Of a stretch of DNA of 64,000 nt, positions 15,204 to 22,926 are shown piece after piece. A program made the translations under genes and the position numbers. Below the pieces are notes generated by a model. It saw only the letters and a list, made by a program, of their open reading frames with translations. It was not told the DNA's origin and ran no database searches. The first letter of the stretch is position 1, and each line of letters opens with the position of its first letter. Source of the stretch: Amycolatopsis echigonensis (GTDB lineage: Bacteria > Actinomycetota > Actinomycetes > Mycobacteriales > Pseudonocardiaceae); assembly GCF_014174495.1 (NCBI RefSeq), contig NZ_JACJHR010000002.1, positions 124,001-188,000 of the forward strand, read 5' to 3'.

Positions 15204-16646
15204 ATGACGACTACCACCACCGCCCCGGCAACGGCCACCGCCGCCGTCGGGACGCCGGCGAGGACCGGACTCACGTCCGCCGGCTTGATCACCGTGCTGC
15301 TGGGGGCGGCACTGCCGATCATCGACTTCTTCATCGTCAACGTCGCCCTGCCCACCATCGATGCCGACCTCCACGCATCCACCGCGACGCTCGAACTCGT
15401 CGTCGCGGGCTACGGCATCGCGTACGCGGTGCTGCTCGTGCTCGGCGGACGGCTCGGCGACACCTTCGGCAGGCGCAAGCTCTTCCTGCTCGGCCTCATC
15501 CTGTTCACGCTCACCTCGCTGGCCTGCGGCGTCGCCCCGGACGCCGCCACGCTGGTCATCGCGCGCGTCGCACAGGGCGCGGCTTCGGCGATGCTGCTGC
15601 CGCAGGTGCTGTCGATCATCCAGGCCGGCACGTCCGGCGAACGCCGCTCCCGCGCGATCGGCCTCTTCGGCGCGACCGGCGGCATCGCCACCGTGATCGG
15701 GCAGCTGCTCGGCGGCGCGCTGGTGGCCGCCAACCTGTGGGACCTGAGCTGGCGGCCGATCTTCCTGGTCAACGTGCCGATCGGGCTCATCGGGCTGCTG
15801 CTCGCGCGCCGCACGGTGCCGGACAGCCGGGCAAGCAACCCGCTCGGCGTCGACCGCTGGGGCACCGCGCTGCTGGCCGTTTCGCTGCTGTCGCTGCTGA
15901 TCCCGATCATGGAAGGCCGCGCACTCGGCTGGCCGTGGTGGAGCATCGCGCTGCTGGTGCTCTTCCCGTTCGCGGCGTACGGCTTCGCCCGCGTCGAGCG
16001 GAAGCTCGAAGCCGCCGGCGGCACCCCGCTGCTGCCGCCGGCCCTGCTGCGCACCGCGAGCGTGCGACACGGCCTGACTGTCGCGGTGCCGTTCTTCTGC
16101 ACCTTCGGTTCGTTCATGTTCGTCTACGCGGTGACCCTGCAGAACGGCCTGCACCTGGGCCCGCTCGGCGCGGGACTGGCCTTGACCCCGATGGCGGTTG
16201 CGTACTTCACGACGTCGCTGGTCAGCAGCCACCTCGTGACCCGGTTCGGCCGCAAGATCGTGCCGATCGGCGGGCTGATCCTCGCTGTCGGACTGCTCGC
16301 GCTCGCCGGAACCGCGTTGCTGGAGTGGCCCGACCTGTCGATCTGGCAGCTGGCCCCGGCGATGGTGCTGATCGGCGTCGGCAACGGGCTCGCGATGAGC
16401 ACCCTGTTCCGGGTCGTGCTGTCCCGGGTGCCCGCCGACCTCGCCGGTGTCGGCGGCGGCGTGCTGACCACGACCCAGCAGACGTCGCTGGCGCTGGGCG
16501 TCGCGGTGCTGGGCAGCCTGTTCGCCAGCCTGAGCGTGCCCGGCGTGCTGGGCTATCAGGGTGCGTTTGTGCTGGTCATCGGGATCCTGGCGGCGCTGGC
16601 ACTGCTGGTGAGCGGGCTGGCGCGGAAACTGCCCGACCCCCGCTGA
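15204..16646 (+). CDS. MFS transporter, DHA2 (14-TM drug efflux) family
   Basis: The 480-residue product has about 14 hydrophobic helices, expected for proton-driven multidrug antiporters of the DHA2 family. Family motifs seen: ALPIIDFFIVNVALPTI in helix 1, motif A as LGGRLGDTFGRRKLFLLG between helices 2 and 3, and motif C-like GATGGIATVIGQLLGGAL in helix 5. The ATG at MTTTTTAPATA was chosen; an upstream in-frame TTG lies inside the probable promoter. The pump is under an adjacent XRE-type repressor with a palindromic operator array, which suggests induction by a substrate. The substrate is not deducible. The gene ends 46 bases before the ECF sigma gene, with a hairpin between. Confidence 0.92.
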   Translation: MTTTTTAPATATAAVGTPARTGLTSAGLITVLLGAALPIIDFFIVNVALPTIDADLHASTATLELVVAGYGIAYAVLLVLGGRLGDTFGRRKLFLLGLILFTLTSLACGVAPDAATLVIARVAQGAASAMLLPQVLSIIQAGTSGERRSRAIGLFGATGGIATVIGQLLGGALVAANLWDLSWRPIFLVNVPIGLIGLLLARRTVPDSRASNPLGVDRWGTALLAVSLLSLLIPIMEGRALGWPWWSIALLVLFPFAAYGFARVERKLEAAGGTPLLPPALLRTASVRHGLTVAVPFFCTFGSFMFVYAVTLQNGLHLGPLGAGLALTPMAVAYFTTSLVSSHLVTRFGRKIVPIGGLILAVGLLALAGTALLEWPDLSIWQLAPAMVLIGVGNGLAMSTLFRVVLSRVPADLAGVGGGVLTTTQQTSLALGVAVLGSLFASLSVPGVLGYQGAFVLVIGILAALALLVSGLARKLPDPR

Positions 16647-16650
16647 GAAA

Positions 16651-16683
16651 GTCGTCCGACGGAAAACTCCGCTCCCGGACGAC
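16651..16683. terminator. Hairpin between efflux gene and ECF sigma gene
   Basis: GTCGTCCG and CGGACGAC form an exact 8-bp stem around a 17-base loop. It may end the pump transcript or act in the leader of the sigma factor gene, whose start is only nine bases further on. Confidence 0.4.
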
Positions 16684-16692
16684 GATGGAGAT

Positions 16693-17217
16693 GTGACGGA
16701 ACCTCGGGTGCAGCCAGACCCGGCCTTCGCGCTGCTCGGCCTCTACGAGACGGCCTTGCCGGAGGTCTACGGCTACCTGCTCGCGAGGTGCGGCGACCGC
16801 GTGCTGGCGGAGGAACTGACGTCGGAGACGTTCCTGGGCGCGGTCGCCGCTTGCCGCAAGGAGCACGCGCCGCCGGTGAGCACGCCCTGGCTGATCGGGG
16901 TGGCCCGGCACAAACTGGCCGACCACTGGCGGCGCGCCGAACGGGAACAGCGCGGGCTGCGGCTCGTGCACGACGCCGAAGACGACGTCGAGGATCCCTG
17001 GGACGAGCAACTCGACGCCCTGCGTGCACGGCAGGTGCTCGATTCGCTGTCGGTCTCGCATCGGGCGGTGCTCACCTTGCGCTACGTCGACGGCCTTCCG
17101 GTGCGCGACGTCGCCGCGCATCTCGGCCGGACCATCCATGCGACAGAGGCGTTGCTGACGCGGGCCAAAACCGCGTTTCGCCGCGGCTACCAGGAGAAGG
17201 AGGGACGCGATGCCTGA
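16693..17217 (+). CDS. ECF RNA polymerase sigma factor
   Basis: The product of 174 residues has sigma region 2 at about 14-75 (YETALPEVYGYLLARCGD...AEELTSETFLGAV, then STPWLIGVARHKLADHWRR). An acidic linker (DAEDDVEDPWDEQLDAL) follows, and then region 4 at about 113-168 (SVSHRAVLTLRYVDGLPVRDVAAHLGRTIHATEALLTRAK), which binds the -35 element. The short GTG start has GGAG immediately upstream. Its stop overlaps the start of the VOC-domain gene by eight bases (ATGCCTGA), so the two are translationally coupled. No separate anti-sigma gene is adjacent; the coupled protein may take that role. Cell role and regulon are unknown. Confidence 0.93.
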   Translation: MTEPRVQPDPAFALLGLYETALPEVYGYLLARCGDRVLAEELTSETFLGAVAACRKEHAPPVSTPWLIGVARHKLADHWRRAEREQRGLRLVHDAEDDVEDPWDEQLDALRARQVLDSLSVSHRAVLTLRYVDGLPVRDVAAHLGRTIHATEALLTRAKTAFRRGYQEKEGRDA

Positions 17218-18094
17218 ACCTTTCGACGCGCTCGCACTGCCCTCGACTCCGGCCGACCCCGATCCGGCCTTCGCCGAGCAGCTGCGGGACGACCTCCGCC
17301 GCCTGATCCTGAACGGAGCGGACATGACCACCACCGAAATCGAGGCCCAGCCGGGCGCGCTCACGCCCTACCTGGTCGTGACGGACGCCCGGGCCGCGCT
17401 CGACTTCTACGTCGAGGTGTTCGGCGCCCAGCGCCGGGCCGAGCCGATCGTGATGGACGACGGCCGGGTCGGGCACGCCGAACTGGCCATCGGCGGCAGC
17501 GTGCTGATGCTCGCCGAGGAATTCCCCGAACTGGGCAATGTCGTCGCTCCCGAGGGCGGCGCGCTGGTGCGCGTCGAGGTGCCGGACCCGCGGGAAGCGG
17601 TGCGGCGGGCGGTGGAACTGGGCGCGGAACAGCTGCGGCCGGTCGAAGACCGCGGCTACGGACTGAACGGCGTCATCCGCGACCCGTACGGCCAGCGCTG
17701 GCTGGTCGGGAAGGCCGCACCGCGGGCGAGCACTCCCGGGGGCCGCACGTATCGGCACGGCGAGGCCGGATACTTCACCTTCCAGGTGCCTGACGACGTC
17801 CGAGCCAAGGCGTTCTACGGCGCGGTGCTCGGCTGGCAGTTCAGCCAGGGCAGCCTGCCGACCGCGTGGCGCATCGAGGGCGACGGCCTGCCCGGCGGGC
17901 TGTGGGGCGGGACGGAACTTCAGACCGGCTGGAAGCTGATGTTCGCCGTCGACGACCTCGAAGCCGCGCTCGGCCGGGTGCGCGAGCAGGGCGGCCGGGC
18001 AGGCGAGGTGGAGCACCAGCCGTACGGCCGAACAGCGGATTGTGCCGACGACCAGGGGATCGAGTTCTGGCTGTGGGAACAACCACGCACGTGA
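17210..18094 (+). CDS. Two-domain VOC (glyoxalase/bleomycin-resistance fold) protein coupled to ECF sigma
   Basis: This 294-residue protein begins with about 38 residues (MPEPFDALALP...DPAFAEQLRDDLRRLIL) that look like the N-terminal tail seen before C-terminal domains of sigma-linked actinobacterial proteins. Two vicinal-oxygen-chelate modules follow: about 45-167 (TPYLVVTDARAALDFYVEVFG, ending IRDPYGQRWLVG) and about 178-290 (GYFTFQVPDDVRAKAFYGAVLGWQF, ending DDQGIEFWLWEQ). Such modules bind metals or small molecules, or act as isomerases/dioxygenases. The eight-base overlap with the ECF sigma gene suggests the protein senses a ligand for that sigma factor or is its main product, but this is inference. 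No membrane segment is visible. Confidence 0.85.
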   Translation: MPEPFDALALPSTPADPDPAFAEQLRDDLRRLILNGADMTTTEIEAQPGALTPYLVVTDARAALDFYVEVFGAQRRAEPIVMDDGRVGHAELAIGGSVLMLAEEFPELGNVVAPEGGALVRVEVPDPREAVRRAVELGAEQLRPVEDRGYGLNGVIRDPYGQRWLVGKAAPRASTPGGRTYRHGEAGYFTFQVPDDVRAKAFYGAVLGWQFSQGSLPTAWRIEGDGLPGGLWGGTELQTGWKLMFAVDDLEAALGRVREQGGRAGEVEHQPYGRTADCADDQGIEFWLWEQPRT

Positions 18095-18106
18095 CCTCGG
18101 CCAAAA

Positions 18107-18132
18107 CCCGGGCGGCAAACCGGCCGCCCGGG
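18107..18132. terminator. 9-bp GC hairpin, probable terminator
   Basis: CCCGGGCGG pairs with CCGCCCGGG across eight bases. It sits 13 bases after the VOC gene and just ahead of the 18147 gene. Confidence 0.55.
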
Positions 18133-18146
18133 CGCACACTCGGAAG

Positions 18147-18530
18147 ATGGCCGCGCACTGGACGCCCCGAAACGAAGCCGAACTGACTGCCGGCTGGCAG
18201 CTGTGGCTCGCGCTGCGCTCGTCCGCCTGGCCGGGACCGGACTGGGACGGGACACCCGCCGAAGCAGTCCGCGGACTGGAACGGTGCTTCGCCGCCTGCG
18301 ACGAAATCCTCGCCGCGTACGACCAGCCGGACTCCGCGGTCGCCGGGCTGGTGCGCTCGATGCTCCTGGCCGCCAACTGGACCCTCGGACTGTGGCGCGA
18401 CGACACGGACCCGCTCGATTCCGAGCGCGCCGCCATGCTGCACGCCGACCTGGCCGCGTTCTCCGACCACGCGGAGAGCGTCCGGACCTTGCTGGCCGCG
18501 GGCGGCGGGTGGGCCTCGCTTCCGCGGTGA
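18147..18530 (+). CDS. Hypothetical protein, 127 aa
   Basis: I do not recognise this gene. The product is small, soluble, helical and Trp/Ala-rich: MAAHWTPRNEAELTAGWQLWL, with later segments AEAVRGLERCFAACDEILAAY and HADLAAFSDHAESVRTLLAAGGGW. It has two Cys residues three apart (FAACDE region) that might bind a metal or be incidental. The ATG was chosen because it follows a CGGAAG ribosome binding site; the open frame upstream crosses a terminator hairpin and the end of the VOC gene. It is convergent with the next gene, 27 bases away. Confidence 0.65.
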   Translation: MAAHWTPRNEAELTAGWQLWLALRSSAWPGPDWDGTPAEAVRGLERCFAACDEILAAYDQPDSAVAGLVRSMLLAANWTLGLWRDDTDPLDSERAAMLHADLAAFSDHAESVRTLLAAGGGWASLPR

Positions 18531-18557
18531 CCCGCCCGCCGTCCGTCTACACAGGAC

Positions 18558-18968
18558 TTACCAGCGCGCGGGCCGCTTCCGCTCCGGCTCGTACGGCTGT
18601 GTGATGACCTCGATCCCGTTTCCGCCCGGGTCAAGGAAATACACGCCGCGGCCGCCGTGGTTGTGGTTGATCTCGCCCGGCCCCTGCCCGCCGGGTCCGG
18701 CGTGGTAGGCGATGCCGGTTTCCTTCAGCCGCGCGAAAAACGCGTCGAAGTCGTCCTCGGGGATGAGGAAACAGTAGTGCTGCAGTCTGCGATCGGCGTC
18801 CGGGACCGTGGCGAAGTCGAGCCGCACGTCGTTGCTGGTTTCGACGGGGACGAACGGGCCCCATTCCTCGCCGATCTCGAAACCCAGCAGGTTCGCGAAG
18901 AATTCGGCGGATTCCCGGTTGTCCCGGGACGGGACCATGAGGTGATTCAGTTCAAGAGAAGCGGACAC
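18558..18968 (-). CDS. VOC family (glyoxalase-like) protein, 136 aa
   Basis: A single vicinal-oxygen-chelate domain, with the paired beta-alpha-beta-beta-beta modules visible: ELNHLMVPSRDNRESAEFFANLLGF at the start, and HYCFLIPEDDFDAFFARLKE, then NHNHGGRGVYFLDPGGNGIEVITQPY at the end. Metal-ligand candidates are the His in LNHLMV, the His in the LQHYCF strand and the Glu in GIEVIT, as in ring-cleaving dioxygenases and glyoxalase I relatives. The GTG start is supported by TGGAGG nine bases upstream; longer in-frame starts lie in non-coding-looking sequence. The substrate is unknown. Confidence 0.85.
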   Translation of the reverse strand: MSASLELNHLMVPSRDNRESAEFFANLLGFEIGEEWGPFVPVETSNDVRLDFATVPDADRRLQHYCFLIPEDDFDAFFARLKETGIAYHAGPGGQGPGEINHNHGGRGVYFLDPGGNGIEVITQPYEPERKRPARW

Positions 18969-19074
18969 GAAGCAATGCCTCCAGAAGGCATCCCAGCACC
19001 TCCATGCCTCACCCAGCCGGTGACCGGCACGCGATGCCGCCGAAGAGCATAGCGCAAGACGGGCGGATCTCCGA

Positions 19075-20382
19075 TCAGGAAACCGGAACCCGCCGCCGGG
19101 CCGCACGCGGGCGTCCGACGCCCTGCCACGACAGCCCCGCGTCGAGAATCATCCCCGGGTCAAGGAGATTGCGGGTGTCGACGACGTCGTCGCCCTCCAT
19201 CGCGTCCGCGATCGCCACCCAGTCGAGATTGCGGAACTCGGCCCATTCGGTAAGCACCACAACGACATCCGCGTCCTTGGCGACCTGGTACGGATCGTCC
19301 ACGACGGTCATCCCGGCGATCCCGCCGGACACCGCGGGGTCGTACGCGGTGATCTCCGCGCCGAGCGCACCCAGCACCGAAGACACTGCGAGCGCGGGAG
19401 AATCGCGCAGATCGTTGGTACCCGCCTTGAACGCCAGGCCCAGCACGCCGATCCGCGCGCCGGCCAGCGTTCCGCCGCAGGCGCCGGCGATCTTCGCCAC
19501 GATGCGGTCGCGCTGGGCGATGTTCTCGTCGATCGCCGAGGTCAGCATGCGGAAGTCGTAGTCCACCGACTCCGCGACCTTGACCAGCGCGCTGGTGTCC
19601 TTGGGCAGGCACGAACCGCCCCAACCCGGGCCGGGCTTGAGGAACGTGCGGCCGATCCGCCGGTCGTAGCCCATGCCCTCGGTGACCAGGTCGATGTCCG
19701 CGCCGAGCCGTTCGCACAGCTCGGCGATCGAGTTCACATAGGACAGTTTGAGCGCGAGGAAGCAGTTCGCCGCGTACTTGACCAGTTCCGCGCTCGCCGC
19801 GTCGGCGACCACGACCGGGGCGGCGAGATCGCCGTACAACTGCCCGACCCACGCGGCCGCCGCGTGCGAATCCGAACCGACCACAATCCGGTCCGGGTTC
19901 AGGAAGTCTTGCACCGCAGTGCCTTCGCGCAGGAACTCCGGGTTGGACACGACCGGCACGTCGTCGCGGCCGACCATCGCCTGGATCCGTTTCGCGGTGC
20001 CGACCGGCACTGTCGACTTCGTGATCAGCGCGCAGCCCGGCGGCAGCACGTCGCCGATCTCGGCGGTCACCGCCTCCACCGCGCGCAAATCCGCGGAGCC
20101 GCCCGCGCCCATCGGCGTCGGCACGCAGAGGAACACGCCCTCCGCGCTGCGCACGGCTTCCCGCGCGCCGACGACGAACGACAGCCGTCCGTTCGCCAGT
20201 CCGCGGGAGACCAATTCGGCCAGTCCTGGTTCGAGGATGTCCACGCGGCCGGCCGACAGCCGGTTCACTTTCGCGACGTCCACGTCCGCACACGTGACGC
20301 GGTGCCCGAGGCTCGCGAGACAAGCCCCCGTGGTCAATCCGACGTATCCCGTCCCTACCACCACGATCCGAGCTGAGCTCAT
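19075..20382 (-). CDS. ugd: UDP-glucose/GDP-mannose dehydrogenase family enzyme, probable UDP-glucose 6-dehydrogenase
   Basis: This 435-residue enzyme oxidises UDP-glucose twice with NAD+ to UDP-glucuronate, a precursor of acidic surface polysaccharides. The N-terminal Rossmann motif is VVVGTGYVGLTTG (residues 7-19). The catalytic Cys258 lies in GPGWGGSCLPKDT, and the active-site Lys202 in ELVKYAANCFLALK. The C-terminal domain starts near 310 with RIGVLGLAFKAGTNDLRDSPAL. Length and all motifs fit the family. GDP-mannose dehydrogenase is the main alternative; the sequence around the Cys fits UDP-glucose better. The gene is divergent from the SDR gene at 20555, with 172 bases between. Glycan-related genes elsewhere in the window make an envelope role plausible. 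Confidence 0.92.
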   Translation of the reverse strand: MSSARIVVVGTGYVGLTTGACLASLGHRVTCADVDVAKVNRLSAGRVDILEPGLAELVSRGLANGRLSFVVGAREAVRSAEGVFLCVPTPMGAGGSADLRAVEAVTAEIGDVLPPGCALITKSTVPVGTAKRIQAMVGRDDVPVVSNPEFLREGTAVQDFLNPDRIVVGSDSHAAAAWVGQLYGDLAAPVVVADAASAELVKYAANCFLALKLSYVNSIAELCERLGADIDLVTEGMGYDRRIGRTFLKPGPGWGGSCLPKDTSALVKVAESVDYDFRMLTSAIDENIAQRDRIVAKIAGACGGTLAGARIGVLGLAFKAGTNDLRDSPALAVSSVLGALGAEITAYDPAVSGGIAGMTVVDDPYQVAKDADVVVVLTEWAEFRNLDWVAIADAMEGDDVVDTRNLLDPGMILDAGLSWQGVGRPRAARRRVPVS

Positions 20383-20554
20383 GACGCTGAAGGTGACAGC
20401 CGGAGTTGACCTCAGTGCTAACGGAAGCGGTCGGGGCCGAATACTCCTCGCGACGACAGCGGGTGAGGCGGCACACTCCGGCAGGGGTGCGAACGAGCGT
20501 TAACCTGGGCGCGGAGGTGCACCGCGGCACCCGAGAGCAGGAGGAAGGCTGAAG

Positions 20555-21313
20555 ATGCAGATCACCGACACCGCAGCGCTCGTGACGGGTGGCGCGTCCG
20601 GACTCGGCGGCGCGACCGCCAAGGCGCTGGCCGCGAAAGGCGCGCGCGTGTTCGCCCTCGACCTCGCGCCCTCGATCGAGAAGGCCGAGCGGGTCGACGG
20701 CGTCACCTACGTGGAAGCCGACGTGACGGACCCGGACCAGGTGCAGGCCGCCGTCGACACCGCGGCCGGCTCGGGCGTACCGCTGCGCACGGTGGTCAAC
20801 TGCGCCGGCATCGGGCCGTCCGCGCGCATCCTGTCCAAGAAGGGCAGGCACGACCTCGGGCTGTACGCGAAGGTCATCCAGATCAACCTGATCGGCACCT
20901 TCAACGTGGTCACCATCGCCTCCGAGGCGATCGCGAAGACCGAACCGCTGGCCGACGACGCACGCGGCGTCATCATCAACACCGCGTCCGTCGCCGCGTT
21001 CGACGGCCAGATCGGGCAGGTGGCGTACGCCTCGTCCAAGGGCGGCGTGGTCGGGATGACGCTGCCGGCCGCGCGCGACCTCGCCTCGCACGGCATCCGC
21101 GTGCTGACGATCGCCCCCGGCATCGTCGACACCCCGATGCTCGCCACGGTCAGCGACGAATTCCGCGCCGGGCTCGCCGCCGGGGTGCCGTTCCCGAAGC
21201 GGCTGGCGCGGCCGGACGAGTACGCCCAGCTCGCCCTGTCGCTGATCGACCACGACTACCTCAACGGCGAGGTCATCCGCATGGACGGCTCGCTGCGGAT
21301 GGCCCCGCGCTGA
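20555..21313 (+). CDS. SDR oxidoreductase, type-2 3-hydroxyacyl-CoA dehydrogenase-like
   Basis: This 252-residue short-chain dehydrogenase has the cofactor loop TGGASGLGGAT at residues 11-21 and acidic ALDLAP, which favours NAD. Further motifs are NCAG, the catalytic Ser in NTASVAAFDGQ and the YASSK pair. The arrangement INLIGTFNVVTIASEA and IAPGIVDTPMLATVSDEFRAGLAAGVPFPKRLARPDEYA closely follows the HSD17B10-like 3-hydroxyacyl-CoA dehydrogenases used in beta-oxidation and branched-chain amino acid breakdown. AGGAGGAA precedes the ATG. It is monocistronic and ends at a strong terminator. Cofactor and substrate class are by family comparison. Confidence 0.87.
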   Translation: MQITDTAALVTGGASGLGGATAKALAAKGARVFALDLAPSIEKAERVDGVTYVEADVTDPDQVQAAVDTAAGSGVPLRTVVNCAGIGPSARILSKKGRHDLGLYAKVIQINLIGTFNVVTIASEAIAKTEPLADDARGVIINTASVAAFDGQIGQVAYASSKGGVVGMTLPAARDLASHGIRVLTIAPGIVDTPMLATVSDEFRAGLAAGVPFPKRLARPDEYAQLALSLIDHDYLNGEVIRMDGSLRMAPR

Positions 21314-21319
21314 CCCGCC

Positions 21320-21362
21320 GGCGAGTGGCTGTGCCGCCCCCTCGACGGCACAGCCACTCGCC
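21320..21362. terminator. 17-bp perfect hairpin, bidirectional terminator
   Basis: GGCGAGTGGCTGTGCCG and CGGCACAGCCACTCGCC pair without mismatch around a nine-base loop. It lies exactly between the convergent SDR and methyltransferase genes and serves both. Confidence 0.85.
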
Positions 21363-21366
21363 AGAG

Positions 21367-22047
21367 TCACTCCTTGCGCATCCGCACCTCGAGGCCGATC
21401 CCGTCCGGGGTCACCTCGCAGGTGCGGAACTTGCTCTCCGCGACGGTCGCCTTGAACTGCTCGGGCGTGTACGCCCGCCGCCGCAGTCCGCGGAGGGTGC
21501 GGACGGTGGTGAACGCGGCCACCGGCCCGAGGTTCATCCGCGCGACCTCGGCGTCCAGCTCCGCGTCCGTGGTGCTCTTGCTCAAGTCCTGCACCAGCGC
21601 GACGCCGCCCGGCCGCAGCACCCGGTGCATTTCGTCGAGCGCGTCCACCGGGTCGGCGAAGTTCTTGAACGCCGCCTGGCAGATCAGGAAGTCGAACGAT
21701 CCGTCGGCGAACGGCATCGCCGCCACGTCGCCGCGGCGGAAGTCCACCGGGACGCCCTGTTCCTGTGCGTACTCCCTGGCTAGCTGGACAAACGTCCGGC
21801 TGACGTCCAGCCCGGTCACCGTGCAGCGACCCGTACGGGCCAGTTCCACCGAGAAGAAACCCGGACCGGGCGCGACCTCGAGCACGTCAGCGCCCTCGGC
21901 CAGGTCCGCGGCCAGCATTTCGGCCGATTCGCGGTACTGCACGAGCTGCGGTTCGGTGCCCCGCCCGCGTGCGTAGGCCCGGGCGATCGGGCCCTCCATC
22001 TCCGGCAGCAGTTTCGTGCGATGGCGTTTGACCTGGGTGTTCCCCAT
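21367..22047 (-). CDS. Class I SAM-dependent methyltransferase
   Basis: The 226-residue product carries the SAM-binding signature VLEVAPGPGFFSVELA (motif I), an acidic strand end in GLDVS, GDVAAMPFADGSFDFLI (motifs II/III) and VLRPGGVALVQDL, all of the UbiE/Methyltransf_11 kind. No membrane segment or signal is present. The ATG is preceded by AGGGAG. It follows the PadR regulator gene on the same strand after 158 bases, so the two may be co-regulated. The methyl acceptor is unknown; the family modifies quinones, small metabolites and antibiotics. Confidence 0.88.
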   Translation of the reverse strand: MGNTQVKRHRTKLLPEMEGPIARAYARGRGTEPQLVQYRESAEMLAADLAEGADVLEVAPGPGFFSVELARTGRCTVTGLDVSRTFVQLAREYAQEQGVPVDFRRGDVAAMPFADGSFDFLICQAAFKNFADPVDALDEMHRVLRPGGVALVQDLSKSTTDAELDAEVARMNLGPVAAFTTVRTLRGLRRRAYTPEQFKATVAESKFRTCEVTPDGIGLEVRMRKE

Positions 22048-22205
22048 GTTCTTCTCCCTGTTCGGCGGATACCGAACCGGAGCCGCGAGCGGGGTGCCCC
22101 GTATCCTTGTCAGCGCAGCCTGAGGACAGGTTTCCGCACTCGCGGTTCCAGTTCGACGGTTCCCGGTCCCGGCGGCGGTGTGCCAGCACCTCCTCCGGGA
22201 CCTCT

Positions 22206-22841
22206 TTATTCGCCTTCGTTCGCGACGAAGGCGGCCATGTCGGGCAGCTCCCCGGTTTCCCGGTAGCGCCGCCATTCCTCGACCCCCGGCATCCCGCCGG
22301 TGGCCAGTTCCTCGCGCAGCCCGCGGACCCATTCGGCCTCCGCGCGCCACATCGCCAGTTGGTACTCCGCCTCGACGAGGACCAGCCGCGGCAGCTCAGC
22401 CCGCATCTCCGCCAGCGACTCGACGCGTTCCTCGATCATCCGTTCCAGCTCGCCGACCCGGTGCCGCAGCTGCTCGTCGACGACATCCGGCCCGAGCGCG
22501 AGCATCACCGACAGGCCGGTGTGAAACCGCGTCGGCTCCAGGTCCGGCACCGCGAGCAGTTCGGCGATCCAATCCTCCAGCTCGGCCTGGCCCGCCTCGG
22601 TGATCCGGTACACCGTCCGCTCCGGCCGGGCCCCGTCCCGCACGTTCTCGACAGCCTCGAGGAATCCGTGCTTCTCGAGGTTGCCGACGACCGTGTAGAG
22701 CGAGCCCCACTTGATCTTCAGGTCGCCTTCTTTGCCGCGTTCCCGCAGGAGCGTGGCGACTTCGTACGGATGCATCGGCCGCTCGAACACCGTGGCCAGC
22801 ACGGCGAGGCCCAGCAAGTTGGACACCTTCCGCCGCTTCAA
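22206..22841 (-). CDS. PadR-family transcriptional regulator
   Basis: This 211-residue protein has the PadR winged-helix domain (about residues 1-90: LLGLAVLATVFERPMHPYEVATLLRERGKEGDLKIKWGSLYTVVGNLEKHGFL). A long helical C-terminal dimerisation domain of the Vir-like type follows (LRHRVGELERMIEERVESLAEMRAELPRLVLVEAE). I chose a TTG start because GAGGAGG lies seven bases upstream and the first residues then read KRRKVSNLLGLAV. A palindromic probable operator lies about 20 bases upstream. PadR proteins usually repress neighbouring genes until an aromatic or drug-like ligand binds; the likely target here is its own operon with the methyltransferase. Confidence 0.88.
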   Translation of the reverse strand: MKRRKVSNLLGLAVLATVFERPMHPYEVATLLRERGKEGDLKIKWGSLYTVVGNLEKHGFLEAVENVRDGARPERTVYRITEAGQAELEDWIAELLAVPDLEPTRFHTGLSVMLALGPDVVDEQLRHRVGELERMIEERVESLAEMRAELPRLVLVEAEYQLAMWRAEAEWVRGLREELATGGMPGVEEWRRYRETGELPDMAAFVANEGE

Positions 22842-22859
22842 GCCCGACCTCCTCGTAAC

Positions 22860-22879
22860 CGAGTACTCGCTGACGAGTA
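22860..22879. promoter_or_regulatory. Overlapping palindromes, probable PadR operator
   Basis: TACTCG-CTGA-CGAGTA is a perfect 6-4-6 inverted repeat (22864-22879), and it overlaps CGAGTACTCG, itself a perfect 10-base palindrome (22860-22869). The site is 19 bases upstream of the PadR start, where an autoregulatory operator is expected. Confidence 0.5.
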
Positions 22880-22926
22880 TATGCGGAAGCGCACTGAACG
22901 GCAACGAGCAGACCGGCACCGGAAAA

